A stretch of 10,213 bases of DNA from NCBI GenBank assembly GCA_003118195.1, contig BEXV01003265.1:3690-13902 (forward strand), written 5' to 3'. The position numbers were made by a program, and so were the translations under genes. The stretch is from Hemicentrotus pulcherrimus. Its lineage: Eukaryota > Echinodermata > Echinoidea > Camarodonta > Strongylocentrotidae. The notes below the pieces were generated by a model. It made no database searches and was not told where the DNA came from. It saw only the letters and a list, made by a program, of their open reading frames with translations. This document shows positions 1 to 6,840 of the stretch, piece after piece. How positions within the stretch are numbered: the stretch's first letter is position 1; every line of letters begins with the position of its first letter.

Positions 1-4
1 TTTT

Positions 5-61
5 GGGGTAGTTTTCCGGGGGGTAATTGTCCGGGGGTGATTGCCCAGGGGTAATTGTCCT
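5..61. repeat. short tandem repeat, 14-16 bp GGGGTAATTGTCC-like units
   Basis: About four consecutive units share the form ggggtaattgtcc, with variants ggggtagttttcc and ggggtgattgccc. The run ends at tagaacccc, where the sequence becomes ordinary AT-rich DNA. Arrays of this kind often form the terminal or subterminal part of non-autonomous DNA elements in marine invertebrates. Only the edge is visible here, because the window begins inside it, so the element cannot be classified. Confidence 0.7.
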
Positions 62-416
62 AGAACCCCCTGAATACCTTAATGTGCAGAGAGGAACTTA
101 AACTATGATGCATGATAGTTGACTAAGATAAGACATTCATATTAAAATACGTGGTATTAGAATTTTACTTTCTCCTCCTCCAAATAAGTAAGCTTCACGT
201 GGAAAGGATATAATATAACAAATCATTTTCAATTTTACAATCCATTTAAACTGACCTCACATGAAAAAGAATATAACAATGTTTTATCAAAGACAAGTTG
301 CAACTATTATACAGTAAAGAATGAATACACAAAGGTGCTGACAAATAAGCATATACCTTGAATCATTACAACACTTTTCAATATGTAGATTTATATATAT
401 GTAAGTAATACATCTG
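62..416. other. AT-rich noncoding stretch, nothing recognised
   Basis: No open frame of useful length, splice-flanked exon, RNA gene or clear repeat was seen here. It separates the short tandem repeat on the left from the TTAA-flanked element on the right. No continuation of the reverse-transcriptase homology was found on the far side of that element. Confidence 0.5.
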
Positions 417-496
417 TTAACCCGTTGACTACTGAATTGTATAGGTCCCATAGGCTTAACACAGGGACCACCAGGTTCCCGTAACCAAAGGGTTAA
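417..496. mobile_element. 80-bp TTAA-flanked MITE, piggyBac-like
   Basis: The segment is bounded by TTAA on both sides. Inside these are imperfect terminal inverted repeats: CCCGTTGACTACTG on the left, against the reverse complement of the right end, CCCTTTGGTTACGG (10 of 14 matches). A second inverted repeat, ggtccc (444-449) and gggacc (464-469), lies inside. TTAA target sites and ends starting CCC are hallmarks of piggyBac transposons, so this is read as a tiny non-autonomous relative. It has no coding capacity. It abuts the decayed reverse-transcriptase fragment, which suggests insertion into or beside it. Confidence 0.6.
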
Positions 497-499
497 ATG

Positions 500-907
500 A
501 TAATTTAAATATAGGGAAGCATGGTCAAGATAACCAGCTCGAGTACATATATGCGTACAGCTTTCTTTTGCAGCAGACGAATATCATTATTCACCCACCT
601 GGATGTTGCCTACAAAATATTACAAGAGGAGATATATGATAAATGTTTACTATTATATAGCATAGGTAATACTATATCAGAAACAAAACATTTTATTCTA
701 TACAGTATGCCACTATTTCTGGAGATTGATGTAACGATGTGTTTTACATGGTCGCTCCAGTCAAGTTTTTCATTGATATATACACCAAGGAACTTTGTAC
801 ACGTCTTTCTCTCTGTAGTAGTTGTCATTTGATTTTCTATCTCTAAAATGAATATAATTTGCCTTAAGCACGTTGAGAGAGAGAGAGCACACATTATTTC
901 TAAACCA
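500..907 (-). pseudogene. decayed non-LTR retrotransposon reverse transcriptase fragment
   Basis: The minus strand carries the C-terminal part of a LINE-type reverse transcriptase in broken frames. From high to low coordinate: a WF..N..SLNV then NYIHF block (about 907-835); in another frame KFLGVYINEKLDW (about 797-759), HVKHI and GILYRIKCF; an in-frame TAG stop at 610-612; the same frame resumes with RLLQKKAVRI (about 570-545); a further frame carries AGYLDHASLYL (about 540-505). The order WF-N-LSLN, then KFLGV-I...W..H, then LQK+A+RI, then YL.H is typical of CR1/L2/Jockey-type elements. With two frame changes and a stop it is certainly inactive. No endonuclease domain or catalytic YADD box is present, so only a 3' part of the element remains. 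The MITE at 417-496 adjoins its 3' side. Confidence 0.8.
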
Positions 908-1126
908 TAAAGTCTTCTATTAGAGAAAAAAGTCCTATGACAGAAGATACTACATCTATGACAATGACATACTTGGGAATTGACCAATCAGAGCGCAGTA
1001 TTGGCTCTCGCAATGACCTTCATCTTCAAAACAGATCTGGCGAATTACATATTTCTTGAAAAGGCTGATTAACTTTAAACAAGATACGGAGGAGAGTGAG
1101 GGAGAACTCATTGACATAACAAATTA
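908..1126. other. noncoding stretch beside the retrotransposon fragment
   Basis: The frame of the retrotransposon fragment remains formally open to about 987, but the residues no longer resemble reverse transcriptase. The segment gaccaatcagagcgcagtat (about 980-999) resembles sequence commonly met in dispersed animal repeats. I could not assign it to a family and saw no gene. Confidence 0.4.
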
Positions 1127-1202
1127 CCCCCCCCCCCCAATAAAAAAAAAAAAATAAATAAATAAATAAAAAATAAATAAATAAATAAATAAATAAATAA
1201 AT
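1127..1202. repeat. poly-C tract plus (AAAT)n microsatellite
   Basis: A run of 12 C (1127-1138) is followed by an A-rich tract and about a dozen AAAT units (1154-1202). Open frames on the minus strand through this region only translate the microsatellite (runs of FIYL and IYLF) and are not genes. Confidence 0.95.
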
Positions 1203-1338
1203 TAAAAAAGAAAATAAAGGGACCAGGATGAAGGGAGTGAACAAAGTCAAAAGGAGAAGACTCTTTGCAAGATTCATTGGGGACTGACAGAATTTGAATA
1301 CAATTTGATGTACATGTAATTCTTAAAGTCATGATTTC
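1203..1338. other. spacer between the microsatellite and repeat R
   Basis: This is A-rich and purine-rich sequence without a recognisable gene. A short tcttaaag at 1321-1328 is the inverse of ctttaaga at 1736-1743 on the other side of repeat R copy 1. Those 8-bp sequences are not found around copy 2, so they are not accepted as the element's ends. Confidence 0.4.
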
Positions 1339-1729
1339 TTCTTTGAAATGAAATGTTCAACTGCGATTGTAGGCACCCTCCGAACCCCCAACCCCGCATT
1401 CATTTTTAGATTATTTTGAACCTCGAAATGTGATAATGTTGAGGAGACGACAAATTAAAAGCATTTAAGATTTGTTTGTTTAAGAAACAACTACGTGTTG
1501 GTTATGTGACAATGTAAGGGGTCACCCCCTCCATCCTCTCCTCCACATTTTACGTTACATTTTGTTTTCAATAACATAGAATAAAAAGATTGTTAGGGGT
1601 CACCCCTCACCGCTTATTTTCATTACTACCAGGGCAAACATGATACAATTTAGTGCTAACATGAAACCTTCTATGTTTGTATCGATTATACTAAACCACG
1701 ATTGATGATACCTCCCCAATAAATATTTG
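1339..1729. repeat. dispersed repeat R, copy 1
   Basis: This segment recurs in the same orientation at 4559-4942. Homology begins near ttcttt.aaatg and ends near ataaa.atttg. The central 157 bp (1448-1604) match 4668-4824 with a single difference, while the outer parts carry many substitutions and small indels. Each copy contains a ggggtcacc motif twice. Neither copy has an open frame that looks coding, and no convincing terminal inverted repeats or target duplications frame both copies. It is probably a non-autonomous transposable element or its remnant; the class is unknown. Confidence 0.85.
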
Positions 1730-1743
1730 GTTTACCTTTAAGA

Positions 1744-2100
1744 CCTTACTTGTCAAACACAGAATCGGACACTGCCCGCCCCCCCCCCCCCGAAAGAAAA
1801 AAAAAATATTCAATCAGTATCAGATTTTGGGAAAGAGGTACACCCCCCTCCTTTCTTAACCTGAAAATATGAATCAGAACAAACTGAAATAACCCCTCCG
1901 AAGGGAAAAAATATAGTCATATTCACATCAAGCCCCGTACCATCGTGGTTGTACCAGCATTTTTTGCAATGTTCAAAAACTTGCCAGGACAGAGAAAAGA
2001 ATGAAAAAACTAAAGATGAACAAATGAAAGTGGGTTCAATTCTATTAAAGTAGGATTTTTCTGAACTCAACATATCATAATATAGATCGTCAAACCCCAA
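1744..2100. other. noncoding stretch with C13 tract and an accidental open frame
   Basis: A run of 13 C lies at 1779-1791, followed by an A-rich tract. The minus strand is open for 96 codons (1810-2100), but the translation matches no family I recognise and shows no domain pattern. It is treated as chance or repeat-derived. The passage around 1930-1975 (agccccgtaccatcg...) looks like repeat sequence, by impression only. Confidence 0.4.
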
Positions 2101-2169
2101 AACTTGTGGGTAACACTACTGCTAGTAGTAGTAGACTCATCTGGGGCTGGAACCCATATTGCATACAAC

Positions 2170-2287
2170 CTAGCATTGATGGTAACTTTGCTATTAATGG
2201 TAACTTTCCTGGAGACCATCATTTGATTGGCTGTTAACTGATGTTGCCATATTAGTAAATAAATGATATTGATGGCAAAGTTACATT
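2170..2287. repeat. short direct and inverted repeat cluster around GGTAACTTT
   Basis: Two direct copies, attgatggtaactttg (2175-2190) and attaatggtaactttc (2193-2208), lie 18 bp apart. An inverted partner, gatggcaaagttac (2271-2284), matches gtaactttgctatt in 12 of 14 bases. Ends of this sort are compatible with a small foldback or MITE-like element of about 110 bp, but no target site duplication was established. The preceding ctgctagtagtagtag (about 2119-2134) is a short TAG repeat. Confidence 0.45.
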
Positions 2288-2324
2288 TTTTATACGATAA
2301 GTCACAAATTTGATGCCAATATAT

Positions 2325-2358
2325 TAGAGCGTAAGGAGTGTCATGGTTTGACGCTCTA
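2325..2358. repeat. small inverted repeat (TAGAGCGT/ACGCTCTA)
   Basis: Perfect 8-bp arms, tagagcgt (2325-2332) and acgctcta (2351-2358), enclose 18 bases. It lies in AT-rich noncoding DNA. It could be a hairpin or the trace of a foldback element; no function can be inferred. Confidence 0.5.
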
Positions 2359-2359
2359 T

Positions 2360-3600
2360 TATAATGTATCTATTTGTTTGTTTTTTGTTATAAATATAGT
2401 TGTTGCTGTTCTGTGAATAATTGTGCTAAACTCATAATGGGTATATTGCAGAATTATTTGGAGGATGAAATGTTGTATTGTTGTAGTCATTTTAAACAAG
2501 TTAGAAACTGAAAATAAAATGACTGAGTTAATCCTACTTTTATTTAATCCTTGACATGATTCAAACGACATATTACTTTTTCCAAATATGTGAACATCTT
2601 TTTGAAGATTTCAAAGTTTAGACACTGAATTCAAGATTATTTTTGAAAAACTTAGTGCATATTGGCAAGGAATGTTGTTAAGGACACAGAAAACAAAACA
2701 TGGAACGGTAGTGTAAATTGTACACAAAATAGGCATCAATTCCAAAGACTTTTCTTATATTTAGCCCACATTATTTTGTGGAGTTAGGGATCCAAATTAG
2801 GCAAAATTTAACATGATATAATATAAAAGTGACGCTTTACATAATATCTTTTTAATTTTCAAGGTTCTTCTATCAATAATTTATGCTAAACTCTCTGGAA
2901 TATAGACAAACAAGGATGTAACAAGTAACTAACAATAGAATGTTCATATGTAAGGCAATCCAAAGGCCTGCATAATAAAGTTGGATGTGAATTCTTATAG
3001 AGTGCGCTGAAGCATGACATCCATTCACCGTTGTCAACATTTATATAAGTTTTCATGAATAGTATGCGTAAATAAATGCTACTACATACATGTAAGCACA
3101 GTCACGATGAACAAGTAAATTATGTGCATTTTCAAGTCAACTTTATTATTACATGTAGGTTCTGGGATGCAAACAATTCAGAAATGTATTATAAAGTTTT
3201 ATTACTGCAGCCATTTTGTTTAGTTCAAGCTTNAAAAAAAAAAAGCCATACAAGCATACAGAGAATTAATTGACAATATTGGTGGTGCTTTCTCCCTCCA
3301 GATTTCTCGTGTGCTTAACGTATTTATAAAGCGTTTGGGAAAGCCCGGTCATGCATTTGTCGCAACAATACATGAATTATGAATAATAGTAGAATGTTAG
3401 CTCGGTCATTAAAGGGAACTAATTAAAGGGAATTAATAGAATTATTTTCGATATATTCTAGATGACTCAAGCTGGGATCCTGATAGCCCGACCCCCCGAA
3501 AATGTCAGTCTTTCATTTCAAATAAAACCATAAGAACACGTTAGGACTATGAAATTATATTATTTGTGTTCTCCCCCAAGAGGGATATCTGAATCAATTG
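2360..3600. other. 1.2-kb AT-rich noncoding region with one ambiguous base
   Basis: Six-frame reading shows only short accidental open frames. There are no splice-flanked coding-like stretches and no family resemblance. A single N at 3233 is followed by 11 A and preceded by aagctt, which may mark a low-quality base or contig join. A short direct repeat, attaaaggga, occurs twice near 3411-3432. The region lies downstream of the minus-strand gene and could contain its 3' UTR, but no polyadenylation signal (TTTATT on this strand) is seen within about 600 bp of the stop codon. The nearest are near 3198 and 3142. Confidence 0.45.
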
Positions 3601-3622
3601 TTAACAAAAGAAAATGAAAACA

Positions 3623-3660
3623 CGTTCAGTGCTAATACCATGAAATCATGGTACTGAACG
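3623..3660. repeat. 15-bp-stem hairpin with a 6-nt bulge
   Basis: Two arm blocks pair perfectly: cgttcagt (3623-3630) with actgaacg (3653-3660), and accatga (3637-3643) with tcatggt (3646-3652). The six bases gctaat (3631-3636) are left as a bulge and only aa forms the loop. The bulge would be a 6-bp insertion in, or the opposite loss from, a once perfect foldback. It opens a stretch rich in ATGGTA/TACCAT motifs that runs up to the terminal exon of the minus-strand gene. Confidence 0.75.
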
Positions 3661-3815
3661 GTAATTATTTCAAATAGCTATGGTACCGAACCATGGTTAC
3701 AACCCTGAATATCATGGTATGTGAACTATGCAAACATAAAAGTACCACAAGATACAATGGTAAACATAAGGAGGTTCCACGGTTTCCATGATACTCTGCT
3801 ATAAACATGGTGCTA
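3661..3815. repeat. cluster of ATGGT/ACCAT motifs
   Basis: The motif atggt or its inverse recurs about eight times between 3637 and 3812, including the palindromic contexts tatggtacc and accatggtt. The spacing is irregular, so this is not a simple tandem repeat. It looks like a degenerate inverted-repeat array and lies immediately downstream of the stop codon of the minus-strand gene, possibly inside its 3' UTR. Confidence 0.45.
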
Positions 3816-4105
3816 CTAATAATGGGGCCCTTTAGGATTTTTCTCTCCTATCGATAGGAGGGATATATTATCATCAGCTCGTTTGATGCATGCCTCTAGT
3901 ATCTTCAGCAGAGCAATTTGTTTCTCAGAATCCGTCTCGTGATTTTCATGTGTGAAGTTCTCAATGAAGAACACACTGCCCTTTGCCATACCGGTCCTGG
4001 TGATGGCTCTGAAGATCTCTTCTCGGTTATAGCATGGACCCTTGTGGAAGGATCCATGGTTATAGATACGGTTGGCAAAAGTCACCACCATAATAGGATA
4101 TCCAC
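3816..4105 (-). CDS. terminal exon of a G-domain-like (P-loop NTPase) protein
   Basis: This minus-strand exon begins after the acceptor cgctttcctcattaaacag (AG at 4106-4107) with two bases completing a split glycine or cysteine codon. It then encodes 95 residues and a TAG stop at 3816-3818. GYPIMVVTFANRIYN looks like the G4-bearing strand of a GTPase fold, but the usual N/TKxD is replaced by TFAN. An EEIFRAITRTG helix, then GSVFFIENFTHENH (G5-like strand and loop) and ALLKILEACIKRADD (C-terminal helix) complete the pattern. The order resembles the C-terminal half of AIG1/GIMAP- or IRG-like G domains, by fold pattern rather than by a database match. The phase fits exon b (6127-6197) and also the doubtful exon at 5585-5740. 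There is only a short tail after the last helix. Nucleotide binding cannot be shown from this part alone. Confidence 0.65.
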
Positions 4106-4352
4106 CTGTTTAATGAGGAAAGCGATTATGATGATGACGAGGAGGACGACGACGATGTTAATAATAAAAACAATAGTGATAATGAAAATTAAAATATTAA
4201 CAATAACAACAAATATGAAAATATTAGTAATAACAAAAGTAACATACATAATGATCATAATGATGATTATTTTGTCATTTCATAGGTATCATTAACTTTG
4301 TTGCTATCTTCATCTGTATTATCATTAAAGGGATAGCAAGTTTTTTTGTCCA
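4106..4352. repeat. low-complexity intron segment (GAT/GAC then AAT-rich)
   Basis: Just upstream (minus strand) of the terminal exon, the plus strand shows a GAT/GAC/GAG trinucleotide run (about 4126-4157), then A/T-rich sequence built on aataa, aacaat and gataat (4158-4275). The plus-strand open frame here translates only the repeat (MMMTRRTTTM...) and is not a gene. It is interpreted as intronic simple sequence. Confidence 0.7.
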
Positions 4353-4383
4353 ATTGTACGCAAACAGTACAAAGTGCACAACC
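4353..4383. repeat. block A, first copy (tandem-duplicated locus)
   Basis: The run from attgtacgcaaacagtac to gcacaacc recurs almost unchanged at 4940-4969. With block B (the MITE segment at about 4479-4556, recurring at about 4999-5077) it shows that the same pair of sequences occurs twice in the same order, with repeat R lying between the two sets. The A-to-B gap is about 95 bp in the first set and about 30 bp in the second. Confidence 0.8.
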
Positions 4384-4493
4384 TTTGGCAAGACAAGTAG
4401 TAAGAGGGAACCTGGTAAATATCGGTTGTTGGAGTTTAAGCCGGGTTATAACACCTATTTACCGATGGGAGCGCATATAGGAGTTACATTGTA

Positions 4494-4556
4494 CAGCCAA
4501 ACCTGTCTATAGAGAACGCCCACAAAGAACAAAAACTGGCCTTTGTAGACAGGTTG
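4494..4556. mobile_element. truncated copy of the Tc1/mariner-type MITE
   Basis: Starting at cagccaaacctgtctatag after a TA, this matches the left 62 bp of the complete element at 5015-5205, up to gcctttgtagacaggt. The match then stops and repeat R begins within a few bases. The right part of the element is missing, so this copy was truncated, probably during the rearrangement that placed R here. Confidence 0.7.
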
Positions 4557-4558
4557 TT

Positions 4559-4942
4559 TTTCTTTAAAATGAAAGATTCAACCGCGTTTGGAGGCCCCCT
4601 CCCACGCCCAAAACCGCATTTATTTTTAGATTGTTTTGAACCCCGAAATGTTATAATATTGAGGAGGCGACAAATTAAAAGCATTTAAGATTTGTTTGTT
4701 TAAGAAACAACTACGTGTTGGTAATGTGACAATGTAAGGGGTCACCCCCTCCATCCTCTCCTCCACATTTTACGTTACATTTTGTTTTCAATAACATAGA
4801 ATAAAAAGATTGTTAGGGGTCACCGCTCAACGCTCATTTTCATTACAACCATGGCAAACATAATAAAATTTAGTGCTAACATGAAACCTTCTATGTTTGT
4901 ATCGACTATACTAAACCATGATAACTCCCCGATAAACATTTG
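4559..4942. repeat. dispersed repeat R, copy 2
   Basis: This is homologous in the same orientation to 1339-1729, with a core (4668-4824) that differs by one base from 1448-1604. Here it lies in the predicted intron of the minus-strand gene, between the truncated MITE and the second copy of block A. The short open frame on the minus strand (4484-4684) runs across the MITE/R boundary and is not a gene. The flanks of the two R copies are unrelated, so R is a separate mobile or duplicated unit. Confidence 0.85.
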
Positions 4943-5014
4943 TACGCAAACAGTACAAAGTGCACAACCGATGTGATATCAAAGCTGTCCAACCGATATA
5001 GGCGTTACATTGTA

Positions 5015-5205
5015 CAGTCAAACCTGTCTATAGCGAACGCCCAAGAGAAACAAAAAAGTGGCCTTTGTAGACAGGTGGTCTTTGTAGACAGGTCCCTGTA
5101 GTACATGATTCAATGGGAATACCATTTTTCAAGGGAAACGACAAATGTGGCCTTCGTAGACAGCTGGTCTTTGTAGACAGGTGGTCACTTAAGCAGGTTT
5201 TACTG
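5015..5205. mobile_element. 191-bp MITE with TA target duplication, Tc1/mariner type
   Basis: The element is flanked by TA (5013-5014 and 5206-5207). Its ends are CAGTCAAACCTG on the left and, as reverse complement, CAGTAAAACCTG on the right (11 of 12 matches). Ends starting CAGT with TA duplication are typical of Tc1/mariner MITEs. Inside, the motif ctttgtagacaggtggt recurs about four times (5062-5095 and about 5151-5185), and its partial inverse cctgtctatag lies at the left end, so much of the element can fold on itself. It has no coding capacity. The right end borders an AT dinucleotide repeat. The element lies in the predicted intron between exons b and d. Confidence 0.8.
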
Positions 5206-5252
5206 TAATATATATATATATACATAATTATATATATATACATATATATAAA
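5206..5252. repeat. (TA)n microsatellite
   Basis: An interrupted TA dinucleotide run directly follows the right TA of the MITE. The pairing is common, because Tc1/mariner elements insert at TA. The minus-strand open frame at 5028-5243 simply reads through this repeat and the MITE. Confidence 0.9.
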
Positions 5253-5584
5253 AAACGAAATTTCCTGGCGAGCATCCTATTGGTGTAATAGGTGTCACGT
5301 GACACTCAACAACTCGTGCATAAACGTGCAGTATCGCAAATACCCTCAATTATATATTACGGAGATTTCGTGCATCATTGCTCAGTATATATTCAACTCC
5401 TAGTTCGGAACTCCCCTCGAATCATTATATTGATTTTAACCTCGGCCTGCAGCCTTCGTGAATTATATCATAATATATAGTTTCATATACTAGTATTTCA
5501 ATTTGAACGCCGGATATGTAATATTTGTATAATGTGAAATGCACTATAAACAAGAATAGGTTGTTATTATATATTATTATATAC
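5253..5584. other. intronic AT-rich stretch, nothing recognised
   Basis: No exon-like or repeat structure was established. The plus-strand 62-codon open frame (5292-5480) shows no family signature and is set aside as chance. Confidence 0.4.
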
Positions 5585-5740
5585 CTCTCTTTAGAAATAT
5601 AGCCATCTGATCGGTCGAAATTGGAGTCATGATTTTAGCCATTCCCGTAAAGATACAAACAATGCCTGTAATGGTCAATAGTGAGATTCCCGCAAGAATC
5701 CGGATAATCCATTGGTTTACGTTTGAAAATTGTCTTTGGG
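5585..5740 (-). CDS. doubtful phase-symmetric exon encoding a hydrophobic segment
   Basis: The minus strand is open here in one frame. It contains WIIRILAGISLLTITGIVC, long enough for a membrane helix, followed by a polar stretch ending in AIFLKR. A weak acceptor (ccgcgctag, AG at 5741-5742) and a donor gtatat (GT at 5583-5584) would define a 156-nt exon that starts with two codon bases and ends with one. It therefore fits between exon b and exon d without breaking frame, and the gene would also read through if it were skipped. Skipping gives the more natural G-domain order, with exon b's helix running straight into GYPIMVVTF. A membrane helix inside a G domain would be odd. A second frame is open over much of the same span, which weakens the case. 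It may be a cassette exon, an unrelated small coding remnant or chance. Confidence 0.22.
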
Positions 5741-5927
5741 CTAGCGCGGATACCATACAATGTTTTTTTGTCTGCGATTTTCAAATGCTTGTAACATTCT
5801 GTCATCTTTCCATCGCATATTAACAGATAAGGATAAGGTAAGAATTATAGGTAAATTTGTGTGTCAATTCGGTATATAAAGGACATATCGACTGGTTTAA
5901 TATTCGAGGCCTGGATATTGGATATCA

Positions 5928-6010
5928 GGGACGTGCACATCCTGCCATGACCCCTCGGCACGCCGCCAACCCAGGTACCCCTCGGGGTCATGGCAGGATG
6001 TGCACGTCCC
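5928..6010. repeat. perfect 27-bp inverted repeat with 29-nt loop
   Basis: The left arm (5928-5954, starting gggacgtgcacat) and right arm (5984-6010, ending gtgcacgtccc) are perfect reverse complements over 27 bp, separated by 5955-5983. The loop side repeats acccctcgg (5950-5958 and 5977-5985). The arms are GC-richer than the surrounding intron. On the minus strand it lies in the intron after exon b, so the pre-mRNA would carry a stable 83-nt hairpin. It could be a foldback element, a template-switch product, or the precursor of a small RNA; the sequence alone cannot decide. Confidence 0.95.
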
Positions 6011-6126
6011 CTTGAGCATATAAAACAGCCATGCCTGTTATGGCAGTCGATATCTCTATATTGTTTCTGTTATTATTATTATACGGTTTACATAATATAA
6101 CTATTGTTATAATTGATTTCACTTAC

Positions 6127-6197
6127 AAAGGTGTTTCCTGACTTCAGGAACAAGTGTCTTTAGAAATTCAGTGCGGTCTTGTGTTTCCGTAGCCCGG
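6127..6197 (-). CDS. internal exon b of the G-domain-like protein
   Basis: This 71-nt minus-strand exon is defined by a pyrimidine-rich acceptor ending tcttttaattag (AG at 6198-6199) and a consensus donor GTAAGT (rc of 6121-6126). It starts with one base that completes the AG left by exon a (giving serine). It then encodes 23 residues ending TEFLKTLVPEVRKHL, and leaves one base to pair with the two opening bases of exon d. The charged, amphipathic helix between two hydrophobic strands (DCPIFILKY in exon a, GYPIMVVTF in exon d) is what a G-domain fold expects between its G3 and G4 regions. It is too short to stand out as an ORF. Confidence rests on splice signals plus phase agreement on both sides. 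Confidence 0.6.
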
Positions 6198-6840
6198 CTA
6201 ATTAAAAGATACAAATAAACAATAAGTCATTCTTTCAAACAGAAACAATTCAGAGAGAAAGAATGAGGTATCTAATTATCGAAATAGGTCTTTTTATTTT
6301 CTTTTTTCCCCTTTTTTTATACTTTTACTATATTTGTTTGTGTTTTCATTTAAATTGAAATAATTTGTATTTGTATGATGTTCATGTACATGTATTTGAA
6401 TGAAGACAATATAAGAATACTACAAAAACAAAGAAAATAAATTGCTCCTCTTCACCATGAGCCTACAAATAATACTACTAGATTATGGTGAACACTAGTA
6501 TCTCTTTGGTATGAATCACCTTTAAACCTTGAGATCATTATCATCGTAACCATTGTCATTTTCTTTACTGTAATATTCAATATCATGTTATTCTACAATG
6601 TGGCATTTCATCAAAAATGAATGATTATATATATAGCTCTTATAAATATGTTGATAATGATTCATTTTTCTTAAAAAAAAAAAAAAAATTGTTGTCAGAG
6701 AAGTATAATGTTGATGATAAATTCAACTATCTAATCAATGCAATGCAAGAAAGTTTGTTTTTGTTGTTTCCCCTCTCTTAATAATTTATATACAATTTTT
6801 GTTTTGTTCATTTAAAGCTATTACGCCTTTTCTCCCAGTT
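6198..6840. other. intron between exons a and b, unique AT-rich part
   Basis: AT-rich sequence with a run of 16 A (6673-6688) and a small inverted repeat, ttcaccat (6451-6458) with atggtgaa (6485-6492). It contains acatgtacatgt-like motifs near 6385. No further exon was recognised. The 32-bp tandem array begins directly after it. Confidence 0.45.

Noticed and set aside
521..832. 103-codon open frame on the plus strand
   Set aside because: It is antisense to the decayed reverse-transcriptase fragment on the minus strand, which has recognisable motifs; the plus-strand translation has none.
1026..1332. Two minus-strand open frames rich in F, I, Y and L
   Set aside because: They translate the (AAAT)n microsatellite and the poly-C tract, not a membrane protein.
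1321..1743. tcttaaag/ctttaaga as terminal inverted repeats of element R
   Set aside because: They flank only copy 1; copy 2 lacks them, so the 8-bp match is probably chance.
1810..2100. 96-codon minus-strand open frame
   Set aside because: No start context, domain pattern or family resemblance was found; it lies in C- and A-run-rich noncoding DNA.
3227..3244. aagctt, N and A-run considered as a cloning junction or vector trace
   Set aside because: A single HindIII site is common by chance and the sequence on both sides is similar AT-rich DNA; only the ambiguous base is noted.
3918..4295. 125-codon plus-strand open frame
   Set aside because: The first part is antisense to the terminal exon and the rest reads through trinucleotide and AT-rich simple repeats.
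5629..5823. 64-codon plus-strand open frame
   Set aside because: It has no recognisable features. The opposite strand carries a more exon-like, phase-compatible hydrophobic stretch, though that is itself doubtful.
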